Shown: positions 10,101-17,250 of the stretch, piece by piece | Numbering within the stretch: the stretch's first letter is position 1 | Layout: each line of letters begins with the position of its first letter | Assembly (NCBI RefSeq): GCF_001742285.1 | Contig: NZ_MIEK01000004.1 | Span: 28,607 to 92,606, forward strand | DNA: 64,000 bases | Origin: Enterococcus rivorum | GTDB taxonomy: Bacteria; Bacillota; Bacilli; Lactobacillales; Enterococcaceae | Direction of reading: 5' to 3' | Made by a program: the position numbers and the translations under genes | Notes under the pieces: model-generated | The model's input: the letters and a program-made list of their open reading frames with translations, nothing else | What the model was told of the DNA's origin: nothing | Database searches by the model: none

Positions 10101-11074
10101 ATGACATTCACTACAGCTGAAACTGTCACTGCTGAAAAGTTGTCTGCTGAGAGCCTCACAGTTGTGGTTAATTTTGTATCATTCAAGGTTGTACCATTAG
10201 GAGGCATCACTTTAATATTCACTTGATAGGCTTGTCCTGTACTCAACTCTGGAAATCTATATGTTAATGTTCGATTGGTTGCATTGTATTGTGGCCTAAC
10301 ACCTGCTATTATCAACTCTGACAAATTTTGGGTGAAATTCGCCTGGCTCGGAAGTGTCACAACAAGCAAGGCATTCTTATAACTAGGAATCATCGCACCC
10401 GTCGTTTTGAGGTTCAATTTGTAAATAGCTTCAGTACCCGATTGAACTGATGTAGTTACTGGAGCAATGTCCACATCCATATTCAAATTTCCACTCATAG
10501 GAGCAATTGGCTGAAACTCAAACTCCTCTGTTGTAGTGTTTTTTTCTTCACTTGCTTCAGAATTCAATAACAAGGGAGCTGATTGATAAACAGTCTCTTC
10601 ACGAAGTGTTTTTAAGACTAATTTTTTTTCTTTTTCATCCATAACATCGAAGATCAATCTTGTTTTTGTAAGATGCTTCTCTTGGCTGTCAGACAGATTG
10701 ATTAAAATATTTTCTTTGTCTTCCTTAAGCCATTCGTTTGCTGAACGATCCAGATTGGCTTCAACTGTTTTTTCCTTATTTAGTTGAAGACCTTCGACTA
10801 GTTCTAGTTGAACTGTTTTATCTAGTTCGTTTAATGAATGAACATCTAAAATTAATTCCTCTCCTACAGTAAGATCCGTATATGTATCCAACGGGTCTTC
10901 TTTGTCTTGCTCTGAGAAAAATAAATCGTTGACTGTAGGGTCTGAACTGTTTGCTGAAATCATGGTGCCTAATTTTCCTGTCCCAGATAAATAGGCAATT
11001 ACGATAGTTAAGATTGCTACTATTGCTATCAACTGAAATTTTCTTGTTTTAAAATCTCTTTTTGTTTTCCCCAT
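7199..11074 (-). CDS. Large pilus tip/adhesin protein
   Basis: 1291 residues and the first gene of the pilus operon, which is where tip adhesins usually sit. It has an N-terminal hydrophobic segment (about 15-36), a long region of beta-rich DUF11/isopeptide-type repeats (for example LKISNTNNEPLTKFVLMDIL), one C-terminal SpaA-like domain (about 1150-1240; YYLKEIKAPTGYQLP), and an IPQTG sorting signal (1248-1252) with a membrane helix and long basic tail. No DxSxS MIDAS motif of a von Willebrand A domain was seen, so it differs from EbpA-type tips. A GGAGGAATATT ribosome site precedes the ATG. A promoter with an activator-like box lies at 11116-11161. Confidence 0.88.
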   Translation of the reverse strand: MGKTKRDFKTRKFQLIAIVAILTIVIAYLSGTGKLGTMISANSSDPTVNDLFFSEQDKEDPLDTYTDLTVGEELILDVHSLNELDKTVQLELVEGLQLNKEKTVEANLDRSANEWLKEDKENILINLSDSQEKHLTKTRLIFDVMDEKEKKLVLKTLREETVYQSAPLLLNSEASEEKNTTTEEFEFQPIAPMSGNLNMDVDIAPVTTSVQSGTEAIYKLNLKTTGAMIPSYKNALLVVTLPSQANFTQNLSELIIAGVRPQYNATNRTLTYRFPELSTGQAYQVNIKVMPPNGTTLNDTKLTTTVRLSADNFSAVTVSAVVNVIASLPFSITKSYVGVEGKTTSEGPKPGDTIIWRIKATASSKASGLLFLKNNQKIVITDTLISDLAYSSTTSSVPPTRSGQTVTWSFDAPTLANQQQALTNSADLWSTEFLVRTRASTLINVTKTLTNDASVKVIDFGDKTTEMKSNQASIGIATGGTTLTPPEGTWYYPTYSGPLDGAGSAGPANPVPTVTDIATLGFAHTYIISPYQETVYGNKAKTIPYNWNNQEVYTKGYKYVSIIEKIDPNLIFESIAFSRPKNYARRDVPYSELNQIPRVTFKFEVNTVGNYKTTEVDSEKLATVPLMQLKRSDLKLVDSDRVLSYQVVYENRDGSAIQGGFASDTMGVMYRVKEGYVGRITNNLSYEGQVIGAATPFYRYPTNDDPATAIGPRSANVVKASTSIPVVSTAVTMVNKENVVETGDNKIFISLKNEVSSQIRVNKPINAAILLPEGVKLKSNPMPDYMDATGLRTSLRADARGGSYTNVTSNYNNTNRQLVRVKWNDPDLLPGQSVGAWLDVDVAATAPSPLLPIVYGFSGNSKFTVPTATGNSLTNSILEVDSDDLNGDANKTQNRVKSGNSYVMLREMNVQTEKLIKGERDSTYSRLGHTIPGGKIDYQLKISNTNNEPLTKFVLMDILPSVGDLGITDGAQRGSLFTPSMTGPITVPSDWVNKVTVSYSTAVNPKRDDLVKNVIYPGTTQKLTNPSSATTPTWLAASNVTNWATIHSFKIELNSGVSWVKGQGITLNFSMKAPDEVSIIDRSILDPAKEETSRAAWNSFAYGANTMQIVEPERVGVVMNGLGKVSIQKVDAANVATRLSGATFVIGATEDQLNSGNYIKIGSNGSLVYPGDLAYSTSLKNYEVTTNSQGIAQFEKLNLDGTNGKKYYLKEIKAPTGYQLPTKNIAVTASLDTSPATIQIGNIKKIAIPQTGSISLVLFLIIGTGLVGTGVMRYIKQQKNQKTIKQKRRGN

Positions 11075-11115
11075 AATATTCCTCCTTCACTCTTTTCTTG
11101 TTTGACTGTAAAGCT

Positions 11116-11161
11116 AGTATAAGAAATATTGGGCTCATCCTCAATTTGAGAATTCCTTAGT
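11116..11161 (-). promoter_or_regulatory. Pilus operon promoter with abutting activator-like box
   Basis: On the minus strand: -35 TTGAGG (11144-11139), 17-bp spacer, -10 TATACT (11121-11116), about 42 nt upstream of the tip gene ATG. Directly upstream of the -35, at 11145-11161, is ACTAAGGAATTCTCAAA. The same box, -35, spacer length and -10 occur upstream of the Mga-like gene at 13619. A weak -35 with a fixed upstream box is the usual shape of an activator-dependent promoter; the identity of the activator is inferred. Confidence 0.75.
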
Positions 11162-11188
11162 ATTCCGTAATTTGCAAACCGGCTTTTA

Positions 11189-11203
11189 ACTGAGGAATTC
11201 CAA
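11189..11203 (+). promoter_or_regulatory. Second, inverted copy of the pilus activator-like box
   Basis: ACTGAGGAATTCCAA reads on the plus strand, opposite in orientation to the box at 11145-11161 and 27 bp away from it. It shares ACTxAGGAATTxC with the other two copies, so a dimer or looped complex may bind the pair. Confidence 0.55.
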
Positions 11204-11424
11204 CGTTTTCAGGCTGTATTTCTTTTTTTAGTTACTGTGGGATTCTTTTTATACTGATTTATGACCTATTCTTTTAGCCTGTTAATCAATACGCGCAAAA
11301 CTCTAAAAAAAGTCTTAAATAAGACATAAATTGACGTACTCCTTCGATGTACATTCTTTCAAAATGAACCATTTGACTCTATCTTCATTTCCATTTAACA
11401 AAAAACACTCTGGACTACTCTTAC

Positions 11425-12090
11425 TCAATTACTTAACACATACCCTTTCGAACGAATGGTTCGAATATAAAACTGATTTGAAGAATCTTTCAATTTTTTC
11501 CTAAGACTAAAAATTAAATTGTTCACTCGATAAAGTTGGTTTTTCTTCTCCTCTTCCCATAAAGTTTGATAAATTTCTTTGTAAGAAACCATTTTTCCAC
11601 GTTTTTTTAACAACAAATTTAATACCTTAAACTCTAGTGGCGTCAAACTAATCTCCTCCATGCCATTTTTTAAAACACTGAGATTGTTTGAATTTAGATA
11701 AAGAGAGGGAGTATGTTTTTGATAGTCACAGTCTGCTCTATTCTTTACTTTTTTTAAAATATTACAAAGTTGCAACAAAAATAATTCTTTTTCGTTGGTT
11801 ACATCTGCTACTCCATCCACTCCTAACTCAAAATAGACAAGTTTATTAATTCTAGAAAGTTCCTCACAAAGAATCCAAATGAGACTTGTTGATTTTTTTC
11901 GTAGCATCAGTATAAGTTCACAAGTCTCCAACGATTGACCTTCTTCAATTAAACAGACATCAATCTGATTTAATTTCTCTAGCAAATTTTCTGCTAGGAT
12001 GAATTCAAGGCTAAAACCTAATTCCTTTAATTCTTTACTATAAGTCGGAAAATCATGTTTCAAATTTTGGACGATTCCTATTTTATGCAT
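11425..12090 (-). CDS. Winged-helix regulator with degenerate receiver-like N-terminus
   Basis: 221 residues. The C-terminal ~90 residues (LYLNSNNLSVLKNGMEEISL to IRTIRSKGYVLSN) form an OmpR/PhoB-type winged helix, with the recognisable LTPLEFKVLNLLLKKRGK and RSKGYVL signatures. The N-terminal half has the size and strand/helix pattern of a receiver domain. However, where the phosphorylated aspartate is expected (VCLIEEG) there is glutamate, and no histidine kinase gene is nearby. It may therefore work without phosphorylation. It lies 71 bp downstream of an Mga-like gene and just upstream of the pilus operon, so control of pili is likely but inferred. Confidence 0.8.
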   Translation of the reverse strand: MHKIGIVQNLKHDFPTYSKELKELGFSLEFILAENLLEKLNQIDVCLIEEGQSLETCELILMLRKKSTSLIWILCEELSRINKLVYFELGVDGVADVTNEKELFLLQLCNILKKVKNRADCDYQKHTPSLYLNSNNLSVLKNGMEEISLTPLEFKVLNLLLKKRGKMVSYKEIYQTLWEEEKKNQLYRVNNLIFSLRKKLKDSSNQFYIRTIRSKGYVLSN

Positions 12091-12161
12091 GTTGACTTCC
12101 CCCTTTACAAACTAATTGAGCACTTCGTTGCCTCTTCTTGTCTTTATCCGATATGTTCTTA

Positions 12162-13619
12162 CTATTCTTTTCGGACATCCGCCACTATTTCCCCTAAAAA
12201 TCGCCAGTCATTACCATTAGGTATATTTTTCCAAATGACTTGCCTGCACAGTGCCTTACTATAAAAATAATCAGATAAGTAAATATCAGTATTATTTGTC
12301 AATTTCCTTTGAACTTCAATATTTAGATTACCGAAGAATTCTAGATTGTTTACAATATAATTTGTGTACATTTCTCCTTTAGAAAAATCAACACAAATAT
12401 AAATTTTGTTTTTCAAATATTTCATTGGAACTGAAGAAATTAATGCCAACATATAGTCGTAATAGAGAGAAACTTTCTTACTATGTAGGTGTAGTAACTG
12501 TTTATCAGAAAATAAGAAATCAAGAAATTTTTCAACTAGATGATGAAATCTCGGATAGGTTTCCATAAAAAATGACAGTTGTTGTTCCGATGTTGACGTA
12601 AAGTAAGTCGTTGAAAAATAAATAATTTTAAAATGAAGCTTAAACAATGCCACCTTCACATTTAGTAGAATACTTTCTTCTTCGTATTCCGCTAACTCCT
12701 TTGAAAAAGGTAACTCAGTAATCAAGATTTTTTCCATTTCACTTGTAAGTGACTGAATCTGACTATTCATTATTCCTAGCGAGAAAAAATCGGGTAGTAA
12801 AACATCTTCTGTAATCAAAAATACTAGTAAAAAATCAATTTCCTGATGAAGTTCTTGTGCTGATAATAAATAATTCTCCTCTACTGATTTATAAAAACTC
12901 AATTTTTCACCAAATATATCCTTTCTTAATTTTGTTAAATCAACACTAGACTCTTCAACCTTATGACGATTTTTTATCCTTAAAATAGAAATCGACATAA
13001 AAAGTTCCAGCTTAGTCATTCTAGTTGGAACTGATTCAATTTTTACCTCACTCATTAGTATTCTAGAAACAAGTGAAGTTTCTTTTCTAACGGATTCTGA
13101 AAATGGAAATTCAAGCCCATTGAAAAAATAGTAGTAAACTTCAAATGCAAATTTACGAATTTTTTCTTCCGATCCACTGAGCTCTTTATTTGAGATACCT
13201 AATCCTACGGAAGCCAATATTTTTTCCAACTCTTTTTTTATGATATACGTTTTAGAGCGGCTAAAAAATCTACTCTTTCCAAACTCTTTAATCGACAACT
13301 TAGATACAATTAATTCAGAAAACATAGCGAATAGAGTTGACTTCTTTAAGTAGACTAAACGAAGCTTTCTAAGTATTTCATTAGTGAATCCAGTAACTTT
13401 TACTTCTGTGCATGGTAGATAAATAATTTGTAAACTTGCTCCATATTTTTCCAAATCCTCATTTAACTGTTTAATATAATTATTCAATTTGAATCGTGAG
13501 AAACCAAAAGTCATCATTAAATGCTCAAAAGAAATTTCTTCCGTTCCCTGTTCTTCAAACATGGATACAATCTTTAATTTATCTCGATCACTAGTATCTA
13601 TAAAATTAATTAACTCCAT
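12162..13619 (-). CDS. Mga/AtxA-family transcriptional activator (probable pilus regulator)
   Basis: 485 residues with the plan of Mga-type stand-alone regulators. N-terminal helix-turn-helix segments (residues 10-80, including FEHLMMTFGFSRFKLNNYIK) are followed by long helical PRD-like regions. A related protein, EbpR, activates pili in E. faecalis, and this gene sits upstream of a pilus operon in the same orientation. Its own promoter (13959-13987) with a box at 13988-14004 is nearly the same as the pilus promoter, which supports autoregulation plus pilus activation. The transcript would have a leader of about 330 nt. Family assignment is firm; target genes are inferred. Confidence 0.82.
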   Translation of the reverse strand: MELINFIDTSDRDKLKIVSMFEEQGTEEISFEHLMMTFGFSRFKLNNYIKQLNEDLEKYGASLQIIYLPCTEVKVTGFTNEILRKLRLVYLKKSTLFAMFSELIVSKLSIKEFGKSRFFSRSKTYIIKKELEKILASVGLGISNKELSGSEEKIRKFAFEVYYYFFNGLEFPFSESVRKETSLVSRILMSEVKIESVPTRMTKLELFMSISILRIKNRHKVEESSVDLTKLRKDIFGEKLSFYKSVEENYLLSAQELHQEIDFLLVFLITEDVLLPDFFSLGIMNSQIQSLTSEMEKILITELPFSKELAEYEEESILLNVKVALFKLHFKIIYFSTTYFTSTSEQQLSFFMETYPRFHHLVEKFLDFLFSDKQLLHLHSKKVSLYYDYMLALISSVPMKYLKNKIYICVDFSKGEMYTNYIVNNLEFFGNLNIEVQRKLTNNTDIYLSDYFYSKALCRQVIWKNIPNGNDWRFLGEIVADVRKE

Positions 13620-13958
13620 ATATTGTAGTCATCCCTTTCTATTACCGCTTTTATCTAATCTGATTTAATTTAATGAAAAAATGAAATCGGTATTCAGCAC
13701 GATAAATGAAATGAAATCGATCACCAGCTTTCGTTATTTTTTTGCAATGATTAGAATTTAACATATTCATTCCCATCTTTGTCTAATATATTCCCCCTTT
13801 TTGTCTCCTTTTTTTAATCTCCTCTTAAAATATAAAAAACATTTATAAATAAAAAACATATAAAAAGTAGTTATACATTATGAAAAAGAGAATATTGTTA
13901 TTTTTTATATAGTAATAAACATACTCGTGTTTCCAATAACATTTTTTACTATATGGTC
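13620..13958 (-). other. Long untranslated leader of the Mga-like gene
   Basis: About 330 nt lie between the predicted transcription start near 13952 and the ATG at 13619. No coding frame was seen. The stretch is A/T-rich with a short direct repeat, AAATGAAATCG (near 13676-13721). A role in translational control is possible but not shown. Confidence 0.4.
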
Positions 13959-14004
13959 AGTATAAAAAGAAAGAGTCTATCCCTCAATTTGGAAATTCCT
14001 GAGT
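13959..14004 (-). promoter_or_regulatory. Mga-like gene promoter with the same activator-like box as the pilus operon
   Basis: Minus strand: -35 TTGAGG (13987-13982), 17-bp spacer, -10 TATACT (13964-13959). The box ACTCAGGAATTTCCAAA (13988-14004) touches the -35. It matches the pilus promoter box at 14 of 17 positions, with identical -35, spacing and -10, although the spacers themselves differ. Confidence 0.75.
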
Positions 14005-14184
14005 GCTGTGGAATTTCTAAATAAAGAAATAGACTTGATTTTAAAGGTTTCAAGCGCTATATATAAAATTTTGGATGACTAAAATAAGATTATCTTGCTG
14101 AATTATTGAAAAAAATCGAGGAAAATATAAAAAATCTAAATAAACTCTCAAAAAAATCATATATTAGTATGAAAAACTTACCTG

Positions 14185-14213
14185 TTGGATAAATAATACT
14201 AGCATTGTATAAT
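14185..14213 (+). promoter_or_regulatory. Promoter of the second Mga-like gene
   Basis: TTGGAT (14185-14190), 17-bp spacer, TATAAT (14208-14213) preceded by TG one base away from the extended -10 position. It lies 28 bp before the TTG start codon. It lacks the AGGAATT box. Confidence 0.7.
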
Positions 14214-14241
14214 AAATGAAAAGGTTGAGGAGGTCTTCCTA

Positions 14242-15729
14242 TTGAATGAAATTGGATATAAACTTATTGTCGATAAACGAGTAAAACGAAGAATTGACAT
14301 CGTCACTTTACTACTAAAAGCTAAGCAGCCAAAACCAATTACCTATCTATCAAAAATGTGCCATTCTACTGATAAAACGGTTTCATCAGAAATAAAAACA
14401 ATTAATGAGTTGCTACCAAACGAAATAAAAATCATTTCAAAAGAATTTGAAGGTGTCTATTTAATTGCAGACAACCCTTTCCTATTATCAGGCTTTATTA
14501 GTGACCAACTTGATGGAAATCCCCTTTACGAGATTATAGAATCAATATTTCTATCAGAAGAGAAAACTTTAGAAGATTTCTCTATTGAAACCTTCATCTC
14601 TGAATCGACGATTCGTTCTTATTTAAATACCTTAAAAAAAGTTCTAAAAGAATACTCCCTATCCCTTAGAATCAAACCTTTTATAAATATTGTAGGAAAT
14701 GAAGCAGATATTCGGTTTTTCTTTTTTCAATACTTCAGACACGCACACGATAGCGCTTCAATACTCGCTGAGACAGAGCAACTGGCTGCTGTTCATAATA
14801 CTATTACTCAATTAACTAAAGATTTTGGATTGAAACTAAATCTGGACTACTATCGAATTTCCCATTGGTTACTAATCATTGAACAAAGAATCCTTACTGG
14901 ACATCCTATTAAACTACCTATCGAATTGCTAGAAAAACATGAAGCAACGTTTAATTTTAAAAATGTAAAATCAGCTTTTTATCAGCAATTCTCTGGTTTG
15001 CCACTAGGATCTATTTCTGAAGAAGAGTTTCTGTTCGCATTTATTGTCAGACTAGACGGTGTTATTTACGAAGAAAGCACCCCCTTTTACATGAAGGATT
15101 ACAAGAATTATTTAGCTGAGTTCGAGCCACTGATTTTTTATTTTTTTTCCGAAAATGGATTATTGCCTTATGTAAATGCCGATTTAAGAGTGATGTTGCA
15201 AGCTTTTTTAGTAAATACCATGTTTCTATCTGATATAACTCCAGGCTTTCAACGAGTAAGCTCCGCTATTCAGCAGTATGTTCAATCAAATTATCCAGAG
15301 ATACTTAATCAATGGATCACCACACTGACAAAGAACTTAATGCCTAATTATTTGCATGTAAAATATCCTTTAGACTTAGCAACTAGTTTGACCTTAATAA
15401 CAGTAGCTTATATAGAACGATATACTACAAAAAAAAGGAATATTCTTTTTTCATTGACAGGTACTCCCTCATCTCTCAATTATTTTAAAACACAGCTATT
15501 AAATATTTTGCCTAATGGAGTCAACGCTCATTTTATTTTCAACAAACCTCTAACGAATAGCTTGCTAGATGCATTAGAAATAGATACTTGTGTTTATAAC
15601 TACCATATTGACGAACCGATCACTTATTGCCAATCTCTTAGAATGTCTAACATTCCAACTGAAACTGAGTGGCTGGAGCTAGTTCCTAACCTTCTGTCAA
15701 AAATAAATACTAAAGCCAAAAGGGAGTGA
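14242..15729 (+). CDS. Mga-like helix-turn-helix transcriptional regulator
   Basis: 495 residues, similar in size and layout to the divergent regulator at 12162-13619. N-terminal winged-helix segments (RRIDIVTLLLKAKQPKPITY; STDKTVSSEIKTINELL) and a second HTH (FISESTIRSYLNTLKKVL) precede a helical PRD-like body and a C-terminal EIIB-like fold region. The start is TTG at 14242, chosen because a GAGGAGG ribosome site sits 7 bp upstream. It is a single-gene unit between the pilus island and the M60 peptidase gene. Either may be its target; the sequence does not decide this. Confidence 0.8.
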   Translation: MNEIGYKLIVDKRVKRRIDIVTLLLKAKQPKPITYLSKMCHSTDKTVSSEIKTINELLPNEIKIISKEFEGVYLIADNPFLLSGFISDQLDGNPLYEIIESIFLSEEKTLEDFSIETFISESTIRSYLNTLKKVLKEYSLSLRIKPFINIVGNEADIRFFFFQYFRHAHDSASILAETEQLAAVHNTITQLTKDFGLKLNLDYYRISHWLLIIEQRILTGHPIKLPIELLEKHEATFNFKNVKSAFYQQFSGLPLGSISEEEFLFAFIVRLDGVIYEESTPFYMKDYKNYLAEFEPLIFYFFSENGLLPYVNADLRVMLQAFLVNTMFLSDITPGFQRVSSAIQQYVQSNYPEILNQWITTLTKNLMPNYLHVKYPLDLATSLTLITVAYIERYTTKKRNILFSLTGTPSSLNYFKTQLLNILPNGVNAHFIFNKPLTNSLLDALEIDTCVYNYHIDEPITYCQSLRMSNIPTETEWLELVPNLLSKINTKAKRE

Positions 15730-15780
15730 CCTACTGTTACTAAAAATTTTAAAATCATTTGACAATTAAACATTCTTTGA

Positions 15781-15850
15781 AAGAGTCTGAGACAAAACGA
15801 AAGACTAGTTTTATCTTGGACTCTCTGAATAAATGGTGCCCACTTCTTAA
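15781..15850. repeat. Dispersed intergenic repeat, copy 1
   Basis: The segment begins GAGTCTGAGACAAAAC and continues to AATAAATGGTGCCCA. It has the same order of sequence blocks as 42205-42280 (GAGGCTATGACAAAAG ... AATAAACGGTGCTCCA). Both are followed by a long hairpin. No coding capacity was seen. Confidence 0.5.
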
Positions 15851-15917
15851 ATAGACTATTTCTAACGATTTTCCAGCCATTTTTGACGCAATACTTTATT
15901 CGCTCTTTTTAGTCAAA

Positions 15918-15963
15918 AAAGTGAGCCGATAATCAGATTGCTTCCTGACTATCGGCTCACTTT
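15918..15963. terminator. Bidirectional intrinsic terminator
   Basis: A 14-bp perfect stem (AAAGTGAGCCGATA / TATCGGCTCACTTT) around an 18-nt loop, with A-run and T-run flanks, between the convergent Mga-like gene (+) and M60 peptidase gene (-). The remainder of 15730-16033 holds the repeat at 15781 and no gene. Confidence 0.85.
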
Positions 15964-16033
15964 CTTTTAATCCTTAATATATTCTTTTATTGTCCCTCTT
16001 TACCTAGAGAAACAGTCAAATACTCTGATTCAT

Positions 16034-17250
16034 TTATTCCACTTCCACAAGTTCCATCCCGTCCTCTGTTACTTGATATATAACAGTTGTAGCAGTCGTA
16101 AGTTTTTCTGTTGTTACTTGATTTTGGATAAGCAAACGATTTTTAAATTCAGCATGGTAAACGGTAATAAAGTCCCCCTCTACCAATAACACCTCATCTT
16201 TTTCAGCTGGATAGTTCTTCCGACCAATATATTCTTTTGTATGTTTAATAGAACCATTTTGATCTTGGATAGTAATAGACGCATATGTTTCAGTAAAATA
16301 CCAATGAGGTTGAGTCGCTTTCGTTTGAATTACTGCTTTACCCTCGTTTAGCGAAACGCTCATCGTTGCAAATACTCGATCCGATAATCCTTTGAATGTA
16401 TACTCAAAAGCTTGACCGTCCTCTGGTTTCGGTTTAGGAATATCGTTTGTTTCCACTAATACCAATCCATTTATGGTCACTTGGTACGTAATGGTTTCCT
16501 TCGTCTCTAACTCATCTGCCGTTGCTTGATTTTGAATCAACAAACAATTTTTAAATTCGGCATGATAAACAGTAATGTAATCCCCAACCTTTATTGAAAC
16601 TTCCTCTCGGCTTGCTTCGTAGGCATTGCTACCAATGTATTCTTTAACATATTTACTGGAACCCTTTTGATTCTGAATGATAATAGACGCATACTTTTCA
16701 TTAACAAAGTTAAAATGCGGTTGCCCCCCTTTCGTTTCAATCACTGCTTTGCCCTCGTTTAGCGCAACATCCATCGTTGCAAATACTCGATCCGATAATC
16801 CTTTGAATGTATACGCAAAAGCTCGGCCGTCCTCTGGTTTCGGTTTAGGAATGTCACTCGTTTCTACTAATGCTAAACCATCTGCTGTTACTTGGTACGT
16901 AATGGTTTCCTTTGTCTCTAAATTTTCCCTAGTTCCTTGATTCTGAATTAACAAACGATTTTTAAACTCGGTATGATACACAGTAATGTAATCCCCAACT
17001 TTTATTGAAACTTCCTCTTGACTTGCTCTATAGTTGCTTTTCCCAATATATTCTTTTGAATATTTGTTTAAACCGTTCTGATCCTGAATAATAATAGATG
17101 CATATTTTTCATTAAAGTACGAATGCGGTTGAATCCCTTGGGTTTTAATTACCCCTTTACCTTCATTTAATGAAACTATGAGCGTCGCAAATACTCGATC
17201 ATATACCCCTTTGAAAGTATATTCAAAAGCTTGCCCCTGCTGAGGTTTAG
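16034..17250 (-). repeat. Three tandem ~410-bp coding repeats in the M60 gene
   Basis: The same segment (plus strand AATACTCGAT) recurs at 16371, 16782 and 17190, a period of 411 then 408 bp, matching modules of 137 and 136 residues. The first two copies are nearly identical over long stretches. Such repeats can expand or contract by recombination. Confidence 0.85.
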
